A DNA stretch of 64,000 nucleotides, taken from contig NZ_JAIBHJ010000014.1 in NCBI RefSeq assembly GCF_021278025.1, positions 1 to 64,000 on the forward strand, in the 5' to 3' direction. Shown here piece after piece: positions 9,511-19,133 of this stretch. The notes under the pieces were generated by a model. That model ran no database searches. It saw nothing but the letters and a program-made list of their open reading frames with translations, and was not told where the DNA came from. A program made the position numbers and the translations under genes. How positions within the stretch are numbered: the first letter of the stretch is position 1; each line of letters starts with the position of its first letter. This DNA is from Motilimonas sp. E26 (lineage in GTDB: Bacteria > Pseudomonadota > Gammaproteobacteria > Enterobacterales > CBDFNC01).

Positions 9511-10770
9511 ATGCAGAATGCTAGCATCGGGATAAAACGCACATTATTAATTACCATCATAGGTAGCATGCTCTGTGTCGGTTTAATCCTCATCTTTAGC
9601 CACCTGTCAAAAATTGAACTGATTAGTTTTATCTTGCAATACTCTTGGCTGTATCTCGCCATCCCTTTTATTGGCGCCATATTCCTAGCCTTACTTTTCC
9701 GTTATTTCAACCGCTACGCCAAATCAGGCTTACCGGTAGTCGTGATGGGGTATCATTTTGGCGATGGTAAGTTTCAGTTGGGCAATGCGGTGTTTCAATA
9801 TGTCGCAGCGATAATAGCCTTGGTCTCAGGCTTTGCGGTTGGTGCAGTCGGCCCTGCCCTTCACGTTGGCGCGGCAAGTATGAACTTGTTGGGGCAATAT
9901 TTTCATCTTAACGAAACACGATTAAGACAATTAACGGCTTGTGGCGCAGCCAGTGCCATGGCTGCGTTGTTTCACACACCTATTACCGCCATCTTTTTTG
10001 TGCAAGAAACCATCGTGCGCCGTTTTAATTGGCAAACTTGCTTCTTAGTCACTATTTGCGCGTTCTTTTCGGCTTGGATTGCTCGACAGCTGGGGGCATT
10101 TGAGTTTCATATCGACACCCAAAGCTTTAGCTATCAATTAACACTGATCCCTGAACTCATCGTAGTGGGTGCTGTCTGCGGTACGCTTGCCACCTTAATG
10201 CTTAAATTAATCCGCTTAACAGCAGATAATGTGATGTTATCTTATTGGGGCAAATTCTTATTAGCTGCATCAGTTACCTCCCTAGCCAGTTTGTTTGGTA
10301 CGGAAGTCCTTGGTCTCGGGAATCAATTGCTGGAAGTATTGCTTTATGCCGATATCGGCTCACAGCTGGTATTAACTTGGCTAATCGTGCGTTTTTTAAT
10401 TAGCACTATCGCTATCGGTGCCGCCATTCCAGGGGGAGCCCTAGGTCCAAGTTTATTACTTGGCGCACTAACGGGGCACTGGCTCGCCTACCTACTGCCT
10501 AATGAGACTCCGCAAGTGTTTGTTTTGGTCGGCATGGCCGCTTTTTTTGGTGCGGTGCTAAAAAGCCCCATTTCAGCTACTTTATTGGTAGTAGAAACTA
10601 CGACTAACTTCAACCTCGCCTTACCCTGTTTAGTAGGCTCAGTGACCGCGCATTTAGTGCAAACTCGCCTCCTCAAGCAAACGAACCTGATAGAGCTACT
10701 ACTGGCTAGGCAAAATATCCTTTTAAAGAATAGCCCTAGTCTTTTAGCTAAAAACAAAAATCCCCCATAA
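9511..10770 (+). CDS. CLC family chloride channel/transporter lacking both gating glutamates
   Basis: Polytopic inner-membrane protein of 419 residues, close to the compact prokaryotic CLC length. Signature regions: KSGLP at 71-75 (equivalent of GSGIP), GAVGP at 111-115 (equivalent of GREGP), FHTPITAIFFVQET at 154-167, IPGGALGPS at 306-314 (equivalent of GxFxP), and ETTTNFNLALP near 362-372. The external gating glutamate is replaced by V113, the internal proton glutamate position is T167, and the central tyrosine position is F368. Coupled H+/Cl- exchangers of the family need the first of these, so this copy may be an uncoupled anion pathway; that is inference. It sits between tkt and metK, genes often adjacent in relatives. 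Confidence 0.88.
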   Translation: MQNASIGIKRTLLITIIGSMLCVGLILIFSHLSKIELISFILQYSWLYLAIPFIGAIFLALLFRYFNRYAKSGLPVVVMGYHFGDGKFQLGNAVFQYVAAIIALVSGFAVGAVGPALHVGAASMNLLGQYFHLNETRLRQLTACGAASAMAALFHTPITAIFFVQETIVRRFNWQTCFLVTICAFFSAWIARQLGAFEFHIDTQSFSYQLTLIPELIVVGAVCGTLATLMLKLIRLTADNVMLSYWGKFLLAASVTSLASLFGTEVLGLGNQLLEVLLYADIGSQLVLTWLIVRFLISTIAIGAAIPGGALGPSLLLGALTGHWLAYLLPNETPQVFVLVGMAAFFGAVLKSPISATLLVVETTTNFNLALPCLVGSVTAHLVQTRLLKQTNLIELLLARQNILLKNSPSLLAKNKNPP

Positions 10771-10937
10771 TTGGCAATGAGAACATTACAAAATAGTTAA
10801 TTAGGCTAACTTTTAATATTAAACCGCTAGATAACACCATTTTTCAAAGAGATTACCGACACTTTCATCCTGTTGACTCATAATTACGTATCAGAACTTG
10901 AAAAAAATCTGGAATTATTCTCAACTATGAATAGAAT

Positions 10938-10953
10938 AGACGTCCAGATGGTA
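10938..10953. promoter_or_regulatory. Candidate MetJ operator upstream of metK
   Basis: AGACGTCC at 10938-10945 matches the met box AGACGTCT at 7 of 8 bases. The adjoining AGATGGTA is a weak second box (4 of 8). It lies about 45-60 bases before the metK start. MetJ binds tandem 8-bp boxes and represses methionine genes when S-adenosylmethionine is high, so the position makes sense, but the second box is poor. Confidence 0.4.
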
Positions 10954-10996
10954 ATACATCCAAAAGTTTTCATTTATTTAAAGGAGCCACCGTATC

Positions 10997-12151
10997 ATGG
11001 CCAGACATTTATTTACTTCTGAATCCGTATCTGAAGGTCATCCAGACAAAATTGCAGACCAAATTTCCGATGCTGTGCTAGATGCGATCCTAGAGCAAGA
11101 CCCAAAAGCACGTGTAGCATGTGAAACTTATGTTAAAACCGGTATGGTGATGGTTGGTGGCGAAGTCACCACCTCTGCGTGGGTTGATATTGAAGAAATT
11201 ACGCGTAAAACAGTACGTGAAATTGGTTATACCAGCTCAGACATGGGCTTTGATGCTGACTCTTGTGCGGTATTGAACACAATTGGTAAGCAATCGCCTG
11301 ACATTAATCAAGGTGTTGACCGCAGCCGCCCAGAAGATCAAGGCGCGGGTGACCAAGGCCTAATGTTTGGTTACGCGTCAAACGAAACCGACGTGTTAAT
11401 GCCTGCAGCGATTACTTATGCGCACCGCCTTGTGAAAAAACAAGCCGAGGTACGTAAAAGCGGCAAGCTAGATTGGCTACGTCCCGATGCAAAATCACAA
11501 GTCACTTTTCAATACGATAACGGCATTATTACCGGTATCGACGCAGTGGTACTTTCAACGCAACATAAAGACTGTGTGACTACCGCAGATTTACGTGAAG
11601 CAGTAATGGAAGAAATCATCAAGCCGGTATTACCCGCTCAGTGGTTAAATAAAGACACGCAATTTCACATTAACCCTACGGGCCGTTTTGTTATCGGAGG
11701 CCCAGTAGGTGATTGTGGTTTAACTGGTCGTAAAATCATCGTAGATACCTACGGTGGCATGGCACGTCACGGTGGCGGTGCATTCTCAGGTAAAGATCCA
11801 TCTAAAGTTGACCGCAGCGCAGCCTACGCTGGTCGTTACGTGGCAAAAAATATCGTGGCAGCAGGCTTAGCCGATCGTTGTGAAATTCAAGTGTCTTACG
11901 CTATCGGTGTGGCAGAGCCAACATCTATCAGCGTTGAAACCTTTGGCACCGCTAAAATTGATGAAGACAAACTGACACAGCTAGTGCGTGATAACTTCGA
12001 TTTACGCCCATATGGCATTTTAAAAATGCTAGATTTAGAGCGCCCAATTTACCAAGCGACAGCGGCTTACGGTCACTTTGGTCGTGATGAATTTCCATGG
12101 GAAAAAACCGATAAAGCAGAGCAATTACGCGATGCAGCAGGCCTAAAGTAA
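10997..12151 (+). CDS. metK: S-adenosylmethionine synthetase
   Basis: Makes S-adenosylmethionine from methionine and ATP; cytosolic. The 384 residues equal the E. coli length. Motifs: [18 protein letters not shown] near residues 11-28 (ATP and magnesium site), [12 protein letters not shown] near 115-126 (family signature), and [19 protein letters not shown] near 257-275 (phosphate-binding loop). AAGGAG precedes the ATG. The next gene, sprT, starts 18 bases after the stop. Control by MetJ is suggested by a box at 10938. Confidence 0.98.
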   Translation: MARHLFTSESVSEGHPDKIADQISDAVLDAILEQDPKARVACETYVKTGMVMVGGEVTTSAWVDIEEITRKTVREIGYTSSDMGFDADSCAVLNTIGKQSPDINQGVDRSRPEDQGAGDQGLMFGYASNETDVLMPAAITYAHRLVKKQAEVRKSGKLDWLRPDAKSQVTFQYDNGIITGIDAVVLSTQHKDCVTTADLREAVMEEIIKPVLPAQWLNKDTQFHINPTGRFVIGGPVGDCGLTGRKIIVDTYGGMARHGGGAFSGKDPSKVDRSAAYAGRYVAKNIVAAGLADRCEIQVSYAIGVAEPTSISVETFGTAKIDEDKLTQLVRDNFDLRPYGILKMLDLERPIYQATAAYGHFGRDEFPWEKTDKAEQLRDAAGLK

Positions 12152-12169
12152 ACACTTCCATCTTTTAAA

Positions 12170-12685
12170 GTGTTAACCACTAGCCAAAAAAAAGCACTCG
12201 AGCTGCAGGTGGAAGCCTGTTATCAACAAGCCGAGTGCTTTTTTGATCGCGCCTTTCCTCGTCCCAGCGTACTGTTTACCCAGCGCGGCAAAATTGCAGG
12301 TACTGCACACCTACAAAAGAACTTATTAAAGTTTCACCCCATCCTGTATCAAGAAAACCAACAGGCTTTTCTTACCGATGTAGTACCACACGAAGTGGCC
12401 CACTTACTGGTTTATCAAATTCATGGTCGCACTGCACCGCACGGACTGGAATGGCAAATGATGATGAACAAGGTAATGCAGCGCTCACCAGAACGAACTC
12501 ACCAGTTTGATATCAGTTCAGTGCAAGGCAAAACTTTCGCCTATCAATGCCAGTGTCAACAACATCAACTCAGTATTCGTCGTCATAACAAAGCCAGTAA
12601 GGGCACGATTTATCTATGCACCGCATGTAAAAAGCCATTACAGCCCCTTAACCCTAACAAACCAAGGTTAAATATTAATCTGTAA
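12170..12685 (+). CDS. sprT: SprT family zinc metalloprotease-like protein
   Basis: 171 residues from a GTG start. The gluzincin motif HEVAH at residues 74-78 with a third candidate ligand H91 in APHGLEW matches SprT, and a C-terminal zinc-ribbon-like pair CQC...CTAC near 129-155 is also typical. E. coli SprT has no settled function; eukaryotic SPRTN relatives cleave DNA-protein crosslinks. The gene sits just after metK and ahead of endA, the usual neighbourhood. No strong ribosome binding site is visible, so coupling to metK translation is possible. Confidence 0.88.
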   Translation: MLTTSQKKALELQVEACYQQAECFFDRAFPRPSVLFTQRGKIAGTAHLQKNLLKFHPILYQENQQAFLTDVVPHEVAHLLVYQIHGRTAPHGLEWQMMMNKVMQRSPERTHQFDISSVQGKTFAYQCQCQQHQLSIRRHNKASKGTIYLCTACKKPLQPLNPNKPRLNINL

Positions 12686-12773
12686 TAATGCTTTTTATTA
12701 TTAGAAAGGCCTGTGTTTTGTTATTTTTCAAGCATGATACTCTTAGCGCAATTTTAACCAACGATGTTCGACC

Positions 12774-13475
12774 ATGCGCCTTTGTATTACTTTATTACTT
12801 TTATTCATCAGCTTACCTAGCTCAGCAGAAATAAAATCCTTTCGCCAAGCCAAAAAAGCCATCAGCATTATCTACCAACAGCATCCCATTAGCTTTTACT
12901 GCGGCTGTGACATTAACCAACAAGGTAAAAAGCTCATACCGGATCACCATTCTTGCGGCTACCAAGTACGTAAACAAAAAACACGTGCCGCTCGCATTGA
13001 GTGGGAGCACGTAATGCCAGCATGGGAAATGGGCCATCAACGCCAATGCTGGCAAAATGGCGGTCGTAAAAACTGCACCAAAAATGACAACACCTTTAAG
13101 TTAATGGAAGGTGACATGCATAATTTAGTGCCTGCGATTGGCGAGGTAAACGGTGATCGCTCCAACTATCAATTTGCAGAATCACGGCAACAACCGTTTC
13201 AATACGGCCAATGCCAGATGGTTATCGATTTTAAAAACAAAAAAGCGACCCCTCCAGACTTGCAAAAAGGTGCTATCGCCCGCATCTACTTTTATATGCA
13301 AGATCAATATGGCGTGCGAATTTCACGTCAACAAAAGCAGCTTTACCAAGCATGGGACAAACGATATCCCGTTACAGCTTGGGAGTGCCAACGTGATAGA
13401 CTGATTGCCAAACAGCAAGGGAATAATAACCCTTACGTAACCAATGCATGTGCAAATGCCACTTTTACGCAATAG
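12774..13475 (+). CDS. endA: Endonuclease I, periplasmic
   Basis: Secreted periplasmic DNA endonuclease of the beta-beta-alpha metal family, 233 residues. A signal peptide with a leucine-rich core ends at about residue 18 (LPSSA then E). The catalytic region reads WEHVMPAWE near 77-85, [18 protein letters not shown] near 114-131. Several cysteines fit the disulfide-bonded EndA type. It is flanked by sprT and rsmE as in other Gammaproteobacteria. Known role in relatives: cleavage of incoming or extracellular DNA. Confidence 0.93.
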   Translation: MRLCITLLLLFISLPSSAEIKSFRQAKKAISIIYQQHPISFYCGCDINQQGKKLIPDHHSCGYQVRKQKTRAARIEWEHVMPAWEMGHQRQCWQNGGRKNCTKNDNTFKLMEGDMHNLVPAIGEVNGDRSNYQFAESRQQPFQYGQCQMVIDFKNKKATPPDLQKGAIARIYFYMQDQYGVRISRQQKQLYQAWDKRYPVTAWECQRDRLIAKQQGNNNPYVTNACANATFTQ

Positions 13476-13515
13476 TCGGCATGGCTTTTAGCAACAACAG
13501 ATTGAGAATAAATAA

Positions 13516-14253
13516 ATGCGTGTACCTAGAATATATGAGCCGCAAGCGCTGAGCCTAAACGCACAGTTAGACTTGAACGATGACGCCGCCAATCATGTCG
13601 GCCGGGTATTACGTTTAAATGTGGGCGATCAAATTTGGCTATTTAATGGTGAGGATGAAAATCAATATTTAGCCAATATCGTGCAGAGCAGCAAAAAGCA
13701 CGTACAAGTTGAAATTATTGAATGTCAAACAACGACCAACGAAAGCCCACTTAACATTCACCTTGGCCAAGCTATCTCACGCGGCGATCGCATGGATTTT
13801 GTGATTCAAAAGTCGGTTGAACTCGGCGTGGCAGCCATCACCCCTATTTTCAGCGAACGTTGTGGCGTCAAGCTGAGTGGTGAGAGGTTAGAAAAAAAAC
13901 GTCAGCAATGGCAAAAAATAGCCATTGCTGCCTGTGAACAATCAGGCCGAAATCGCGTTCCGGCAATCCATCAACCTATCGCCTTTAATGATTGGATCAA
14001 CCAACAAGACGAAGCCGTTAAATTAACTCTACACCCAAGAGCTAGCTATCGCATTAATACCTTGCCAGAGCCCAAGGTGAGACAAATTCGTTTATTAATC
14101 GGTCCTGAAGGGGGATTCACCGACGATGAAGTGAATTTAAGCGAGCGAGCCGGATTTATCGAAACCTTGCTCGGGCCAAGAATTTTACGCACTGAAACCG
14201 CCGCTCTGACGGCAATTACTGCATTACAATGTCGCTTTGGCGATTTAGGATAA
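13516..14253 (+). CDS. rsmE: 16S rRNA m3U1498 methyltransferase
   Basis: Methylates N3 of U1498 in 16S rRNA using S-adenosylmethionine. 245 residues. An N-terminal PUA-like domain (residues about 1-70, with RVLRLNVGD) is followed by the SPOUT fold: [20 protein letters not shown] near 88-107, [13 protein letters not shown] near 194-206, and the C-terminal knot sequence [15 protein letters not shown] near 219-233. gshB begins 3 bases after the stop, indicating one operon. Confidence 0.96.
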   Translation: MRVPRIYEPQALSLNAQLDLNDDAANHVGRVLRLNVGDQIWLFNGEDENQYLANIVQSSKKHVQVEIIECQTTTNESPLNIHLGQAISRGDRMDFVIQKSVELGVAAITPIFSERCGVKLSGERLEKKRQQWQKIAIAACEQSGRNRVPAIHQPIAFNDWINQQDEAVKLTLHPRASYRINTLPEPKVRQIRLLIGPEGGFTDDEVNLSERAGFIETLLGPRILRTETAALTAITALQCRFGDLG

Positions 14254-14256
14254 GTT

Positions 14257-15207
14257 ATGACCATAAAACTCGGCATCGTGATGGATCCCATCACCGACAT
14301 AAAAATTCATAAAGACTCTAGCTTTGCGATGCTACTCGAAGCGCAGCAACGAGGCTATGAACTTTATTATCTAGAAATGTCTGATTTATATTTAGACAAT
14401 GGCCGCGCCTTTGCCACAACGAAACAACTTAAAGTTCAACGAGATCCGAAAAACTGGTTTGAACTCGCCGAGCAAGAAACCATCGCCTTATCCGATCTTG
14501 ATGTCATTTTAATGCGCAAAGATCCACCCTTTGATACCGAATATATCTACGCCACTTACATTTTAGAACGCGCTGAGGACGAAGGCTGTCTTATCGTTAA
14601 TAAACCACAAAGCCTTCGAGATGCTAACGAAAAGTTATTTACCTCATGGTTTAGTGAATTTACGCCAGAAACCTTAGTCAGTAGTGATGCTGCTAAAATC
14701 CGAGCATTCTACGCCAAACATCAAGACATCATTTTAAAGCCCCTTGATGGCATGGGCGGCGCTTCCATATTCCGAGTTAAACCGAATGATCCTAACCTAG
14801 CCGTGATCATTGAAACCTTAACTAATCACGGTCAAAACTATTGTATGGCTCAAGGGTTTATCTCGCAAATTAGCGACGGTGACAAACGTATATTAGTGGT
14901 TGATGGCGAACCCGTGCCTTATTGCCTTGCGCGCATCCCAGCGAAAGGCGAAACACGTGGTAATTTAGCAGCAGGCGGTCGCGGTGAAGCGCGTCCTCTC
15001 ACCGAGAGTGACTGGGCAATAGCTCGTACCATTGGTCCAAAACTAAAAGAAAAAGGCTTAATATTCGTTGGCTTAGATGTTATCGGTGATAAACTGACCG
15101 AAATAAATGTAACCAGCCCAACCTGTATTCAAGAAATTGAAAGCACCTTTGATGTGTCTATAACCGGCATGTTAATGGACGCCATTGAAGTACGTTTAGG
15201 CCGCTAA
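14257..15207 (+). CDS. gshB: Glutathione synthetase
   Basis: ATP-grasp ligase joining glycine to gamma-glutamylcysteine to form glutathione; cytosolic. 316 residues, the prokaryotic family length. Motifs: LGIVMDPITDIKIHKDS at the start, LMRKDPPFDTEYIYATY near 87-103, ILKPLDGMGGASIFRV in the ATP-grasp loop near 160-175, and GLDVIGDKLTEINVTSPT near 271-288 with metal-binding residues. It is tightly linked to rsmE and followed by yqgE. Confidence 0.97.
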   Translation: MTIKLGIVMDPITDIKIHKDSSFAMLLEAQQRGYELYYLEMSDLYLDNGRAFATTKQLKVQRDPKNWFELAEQETIALSDLDVILMRKDPPFDTEYIYATYILERAEDEGCLIVNKPQSLRDANEKLFTSWFSEFTPETLVSSDAAKIRAFYAKHQDIILKPLDGMGGASIFRVKPNDPNLAVIIETLTNHGQNYCMAQGFISQISDGDKRILVVDGEPVPYCLARIPAKGETRGNLAAGGRGEARPLTESDWAIARTIGPKLKEKGLIFVGLDVIGDKLTEINVTSPTCIQEIESTFDVSITGMLMDAIEVRLGR

Positions 15208-15296
15208 TTTAGTAAACTCTTTCATTGTTAGCCCTTATTATTTTAGGGCTATCTACCATACTTATTTCTAACACCTTGCTAAACGAAGAATATTTT

Positions 15297-15866
15297 ATGC
15301 TGGAGATGCAAAGTTTAAAAAATCACTTTTTAATTGCGATGCCGAACCTAGAAGGCCCGTATTTTGAGCGCTCGGTGGTGTATTTATGCGACCATAATGA
15401 AGAAGGAGCCATGGGGCTAGTCGTTAATCTGGCCATTAATCTTAAGCTAGGCGAGCTACTGGATCAGCTTGAGATAGTTCCAGATCCCGCACACCAAAAA
15501 TCTTTAGCTAAGCCAGTCATGCAAGGCGGCCCAGTCGCAGTCGATCGCGGCTTTGTGATCCACTCACCTATTGAAGGATTTTCCAGTAGTTTGAAAATGT
15601 CAGACGACATCATGGTTACTACATCAAAAGACATTTTGCAAACACTCGGCACTGATAATGAGCCAAAACAGTTTTTAATGGCTTTGGGTTACGCCGGTTG
15701 GGAAGCAGGGCAATTAGAGCAAGAGATTATCAATAATGGCTGGCTTATCGTCCCAGCCAACAGCAAAATCATATTTGATACACCAATTCATCGCCGCTGG
15801 GAAGAAGCTGCTAACACGCTGGGGATTGATGTTTGGCAACTTTCTAGCCAAACTGGCCATGCATAG
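15297..15866 (+). CDS. yqgE: YqgE/AlgH family protein (UPF0301)
   Basis: Small cytosolic protein of the YqgE/AlgH family, 189 residues from the ATG at 15297. The family core is visible: MQSLKNHFLIAMPNLEGPYF, then SVVYLCDHNEEGAMGLVVN, later GGPVAVDRGFVIHS and ALGYAGWEAGQLEQEI. A longer reading from 15225 adds a hydrophobic 24-residue tail that the family lacks, and GAAGAA precedes 15297. Molecular function is not established. It sits between gshB and ruvX as in most Gammaproteobacteria. Confidence 0.93.
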   Translation: MLEMQSLKNHFLIAMPNLEGPYFERSVVYLCDHNEEGAMGLVVNLAINLKLGELLDQLEIVPDPAHQKSLAKPVMQGGPVAVDRGFVIHSPIEGFSSSLKMSDDIMVTTSKDILQTLGTDNEPKQFLMALGYAGWEAGQLEQEIINNGWLIVPANSKIIFDTPIHRRWEEAANTLGIDVWQLSSQTGHA

Positions 15867-15924
15867 AGTTTATCATTAACACAACCCTTGGCTTTTACCA
15901 ACCTGTTTACCTATAAGGCTTCCC

Positions 15925-16347
15925 ATGACACAAACAATACTAGGCTTTGATTTTGGAACTAAAAGTATTGGAGTGGCCGTAGGCCAATCTATCACCGGTT
16001 GTGCCAACCCGCTCAAATCCCTTAAAGCACGCGATGGTATTCCTAATTGGGATGAAATAGCTGAATTAGTAAAGCAGTGGCAACCGGATGCTTTTGTGGT
16101 GGGTTTGCCCCTTAATATGGATGGCACCATGCAAGATGTGAGTTACGGCGCTAAAAAGTTTGCCAACCGGCTCAACAACCGTTTCAATAAGCCATCACAC
16201 CTTCAAGACGAGCGCTTAACCACGGTTGATGCGCGCGCAGAGATTTTTAGTCGAGGCGGTAGTAAAGCCCTCTCTAAAGATAAAGTAGACGGGATTTCAG
16301 CCTGCTTAATTATTGAAGGCTGGTTTGAAGCACAATACGGCGAGTAA
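15925..16347 (+). CDS. ruvX: Pre-16S rRNA nuclease / Holliday junction resolvase-like YqgF
   Basis: RNase H-fold protein of 140 residues. The first catalytic motif is [15 protein letters not shown] at residues 7-21, followed by [12 protein letters not shown] near 59-70, the DERLTTVDA stretch near 95-103, and [15 protein letters not shown] near 119-133 carrying the last acidic residue. The E. coli homologue is implicated in 16S rRNA 5'-end processing; older annotation calls it a resolvase. It is the last gene of the metK-to-ruvX run and is followed by a terminator. Confidence 0.95.
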   Translation: MTQTILGFDFGTKSIGVAVGQSITGCANPLKSLKARDGIPNWDEIAELVKQWQPDAFVVGLPLNMDGTMQDVSYGAKKFANRLNNRFNKPSHLQDERLTTVDARAEIFSRGGSKALSKDKVDGISACLIIEGWFEAQYGE

Positions 16348-16381
16348 AGAGTTGAAAGTTTAAGTAAAAATATTTTTAAAC

Positions 16382-16414
16382 AAAAAAGCCGATAGAAATC
16401 CATCGGCTTTTTTG
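16382..16414. terminator. Bidirectional terminator between ruvX and the OmpA-like gene
   Basis: AAAAGCCGAT near 16384-16393 pairs with ATCGGCTTTT near 16402-16411 around AGAAATCC. There are A/T-runs on both sides, so it can serve the two convergent genes. Confidence 0.85.
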
Positions 16415-16432
16415 TACAAGCTGAACTGCGTT

Positions 16433-17215
16433 TTACCAGCCCGATGCCTCATCGTCACTTAATTCATCAAACAACTCATCAGTCGATTCAACTGCTACTG
16501 GTGCTGTTTTTGGCATCGCAGGCGAGGTTTGATTTTTAATCACAAAGTCAACCCGACGATTTTGGCTACGCTGTGCTTCCGTGTCATTATCAGCAACTGG
16601 GTTATCAAAACCATTAGCGATTGGCTCTAATATAGTGGCATCAACACCTTTCGAAACCAAATATTCTACAGCAGATTTAGCACGCTTTGCTGACAACTCT
16701 TTATTATAAGCGGCACTACCCACTGTATCAGTATTGCCTTGAATTTCTAAGCTTAAACCACTTTCATTAGTGGCCGCTGCAATACAGTCAAGTTGATCAA
16801 TCAGAGCTTTATCAAGTTTCCATTCATTGGTAGCAAAACGAATAGGTTTAAGACCTACCACTTTAAAGTCAATCACATCTACAAAGGGGGCACATTCGTC
16901 GCTAATGTCAACTAAGGTCTCAACAATCGGTTCAAATGGGTCTTCTTGCAGCATAGGTTGGCGCACTTTTATATGTACCGTATCCACAATAGGAGCCAAA
17001 TAACGCGGCATTTCAGCCTGATCTTGCTCCGTCTGTACCGTGTTAGGTAAAGCGCAACCTTGTGCGTCAACAACACTACCTGAAGTTGTATCTGAACATT
17101 CATCTAAGCCATTAACCACACCATCGCGGTCAAAATCTGGGCTAAATGATGCACTGCATCCTAATAGCAAACTACTTGCTAACATTAATGCACCATACTG
17201 AGCACCTAATTTCAT
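16433..17215 (-). CDS. OmpA family lipoprotein with a calcium-repeat-like segment
   Basis: 260-residue predicted outer-membrane lipoprotein. The signal peptide ends in lipobox LLLGC with C20. Next is a short aspartate-rich segment PDFDRDGVVNGLDECSDT (about 25-42) that resembles one thrombospondin type 3 calcium repeat. The OmpA C-terminal peptidoglycan-binding domain spans about 125-230 (IRFATNEWKLDKALIDQLD, then QGNTDTVGSAAYN, then RSQNRRVDFVI). The last 30 residues are acidic. The likely role is a link between outer membrane and peptidoglycan. It stands alone between two terminators. Confidence 0.87.
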   Translation of the reverse strand: MKLGAQYGALMLASSLLLGCSASFSPDFDRDGVVNGLDECSDTTSGSVVDAQGCALPNTVQTEQDQAEMPRYLAPIVDTVHIKVRQPMLQEDPFEPIVETLVDISDECAPFVDVIDFKVVGLKPIRFATNEWKLDKALIDQLDCIAAATNESGLSLEIQGNTDTVGSAAYNKELSAKRAKSAVEYLVSKGVDATILEPIANGFDNPVADNDTEAQRSQNRRVDFVIKNQTSPAMPKTAPVAVESTDELFDELSDDEASGW

Positions 17216-17254
17216 ATTATTTTTCTCTGCAAAACTGGGCTAACTATACAAGGC

Positions 17255-17282
17255 AAAAAGCATTTCGAAAAATGAAATGCTT
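17255..17282 (-). terminator. Rho-independent terminator downstream of the AGCS symporter
   Basis: AAGCATTTC at 17258-17266 pairs perfectly with GAAATGCTT at 17274-17282, followed on the minus strand by five T. It lies about 170 bases after the symporter stop and just upstream of the OmpA-like gene, which isolates the two. Confidence 0.7.
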
Positions 17283-17452
17283 GCTGCTGTTAATTTTAGT
17301 CAGATTTTAGAAAGAATCTAACTGCGCGATCGTGGCTAAATCATCGCATTTTTATATCTTTGAGTACATAGCAAAGACCTTAACCACTGTACTTACTGCT
17401 CAATTTTGCACAGTTAGACACTATTTATCACGATAAAAACACGTTACGTAAG

Positions 17453-18868
17453 CTAATCCACTTTTGCATTCCAAATGCCCGGCTCAATATTTTTTTCAAG
17501 CTCAGGATATTGACTGGCATCAAAAGTAGGCAGCTTGTTTTGCGCCCGCTGCGCGTTGTAGTCCTTCGCTAGCTTAACCACCACATTTGACAGCATTAAA
17601 ATGGCTACAAGGTTAATGAGTGCCATTAATCCCATCGAAACATCAGCCATCGCCCACACTAATGGCGATTCAGCTAATGCACCAAACATCACCATGACCA
17701 GTACCACACAACGAAAGATGTTAATACCCATCTTATGATTATGTTCAAGAAAGATAAGGTTCGTTTCAGCGTAAGAGTAGTTCGCCACAATCGACGTAAA
17801 CGCAAAGAAGAAGATAGCAATGGCAATAAAGATACCGCCCCATTCACCCACTTGCGAGGTTAATGCTAATTGCGTCAGCTCAATATTAGTAACCCCAGAG
17901 CCAGGCTCTAGCTGGCCAGAAAGAATAATAATTGCAGCCGTTGCGGTACAAATCACTATGGTATCAATAAACACGCCCAACATTTGTACATAGCCTTGCG
18001 ACGCTGGGTGTGGCGGATAAGGCGATGCACTCGCAGCCGCATTGGGTGCACTCCCCATGCCCGCTTCATTAGAGAACATGCCACGTTTTACGCCATTCAT
18101 TATGGCCGCGCCTAACGCTCCCGCTCCGGCTTCTTGCAAGCCAAACGCTGACTCAAAGATATGCACAAACATTGCCGGAATTTCACTGATATTGATGATC
18201 ACAACATAAGCCGCAATTGAGAGGTAAATCAGCGCCATTGCGGGAACCACTAGCTCAGCGAACTTGGCTATTGTGCGGATGCCGCCAAAAATAATGGCTG
18301 CCGAGATGCCCACTAACACTAAGCCAACCACCAGTTTAGGCACACCAAAAGCAGTGTGCATCGAGTCTGTGATTGCGCCCGCTTGCACGGCATTAAATAC
18401 CAGCCCAAAGGCAATAATCAAACAAATAGAAAACAACACGCCCATCCAACGCTGACCTAAGCCTTTTTCCATATAATAGGCAGGGCCACCGCGATAGTTG
18501 CCGTCGTCATCTTTAACTTTATATAGCTGCGCTAAAGAACTTTCCGCAAAGCTTGTCGCCATGCCAATCAATGCAATTAACCACATCCAAAAAACAGCAC
18601 CCGCCCCACCTAAGTAAATAGCCACAGCGACACCGCCCATGTTACCCACTCCAACGCGGGCTGCTAGGCTCGTCGCTAGTGCTTGAAACGGTGATATGCC
18701 TGAGCTATCTGACTTTCGGCTATTCTTTAACACCGAAAACATATGGCCGAAATGACCAAATTGAATAAATCTGAGCCGCACCGTGAAATAGATGCCGGTG
18801 CCGACCAATACGGCAATTAAAATGTAGCCCCATAACAGGCCACCGATACTGTTGACTATATCTAGCAT
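17453..18868 (-). CDS. AGCS family sodium:alanine/glycine symporter
   Basis: 471-residue inner-membrane carrier of the alanine-or-glycine:cation symporter family, with about 10-11 hydrophobic segments. Family marks: the first helix GGLLWGYILIAVLVGTGIYF, the region AARVGVGNMGGVAVAIYLGG near residues 69-88, GGPAYYMEKGLG near 127-138, and GMFSNEAGMGSAPNAAA near 264-280. Imports alanine or glycine with Na+. The exact substrate cannot be read from sequence. Monocistronic, with its own terminator at 17255. Confidence 0.93.
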   Translation of the reverse strand: MLDIVNSIGGLLWGYILIAVLVGTGIYFTVRLRFIQFGHFGHMFSVLKNSRKSDSSGISPFQALATSLAARVGVGNMGGVAVAIYLGGAGAVFWMWLIALIGMATSFAESSLAQLYKVKDDDGNYRGGPAYYMEKGLGQRWMGVLFSICLIIAFGLVFNAVQAGAITDSMHTAFGVPKLVVGLVLVGISAAIIFGGIRTIAKFAELVVPAMALIYLSIAAYVVIINISEIPAMFVHIFESAFGLQEAGAGALGAAIMNGVKRGMFSNEAGMGSAPNAAASASPYPPHPASQGYVQMLGVFIDTIVICTATAAIIILSGQLEPGSGVTNIELTQLALTSQVGEWGGIFIAIAIFFFAFTSIVANYSYAETNLIFLEHNHKMGINIFRCVVLVMVMFGALAESPLVWAMADVSMGLMALINLVAILMLSNVVVKLAKDYNAQRAQNKLPTFDASQYPELEKNIEPGIWNAKVD

Positions 18869-19133
18869 TTACATCCTCAAAATACTTTCCATTTAGTTAT
18901 ATAAACCAAAAATAAACCTTAAACATTAAATTAACTCTAAAATTAAACCACAAAACCGCACCATACATCCAAGTTAGTTCGAGAGGATGGCTGAATAATT
19001 CAAGATATCGAGGCAAATAAGCCAAAGGAAGTAATAAGGATTTGATAAAATTAATATTGCATTTTTGATTGTGAATTGATGACAAATATGCCAAAAATAA
19101 AAACAATTAACTCATCAATAACAAGGTTTACAC

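Noticed and set aside
15225-15296. 24-codon extension of yqgE
   Set aside because: Hydrophobic sequence absent from the family; the homologous N-terminus begins at 15297 or 15306.
18897-19106. 69-codon minus-strand frame upstream of the AGCS symporter
   Set aside because: Lies in AT-rich divergent promoter DNA with no ribosome binding site and no recognisable motif.
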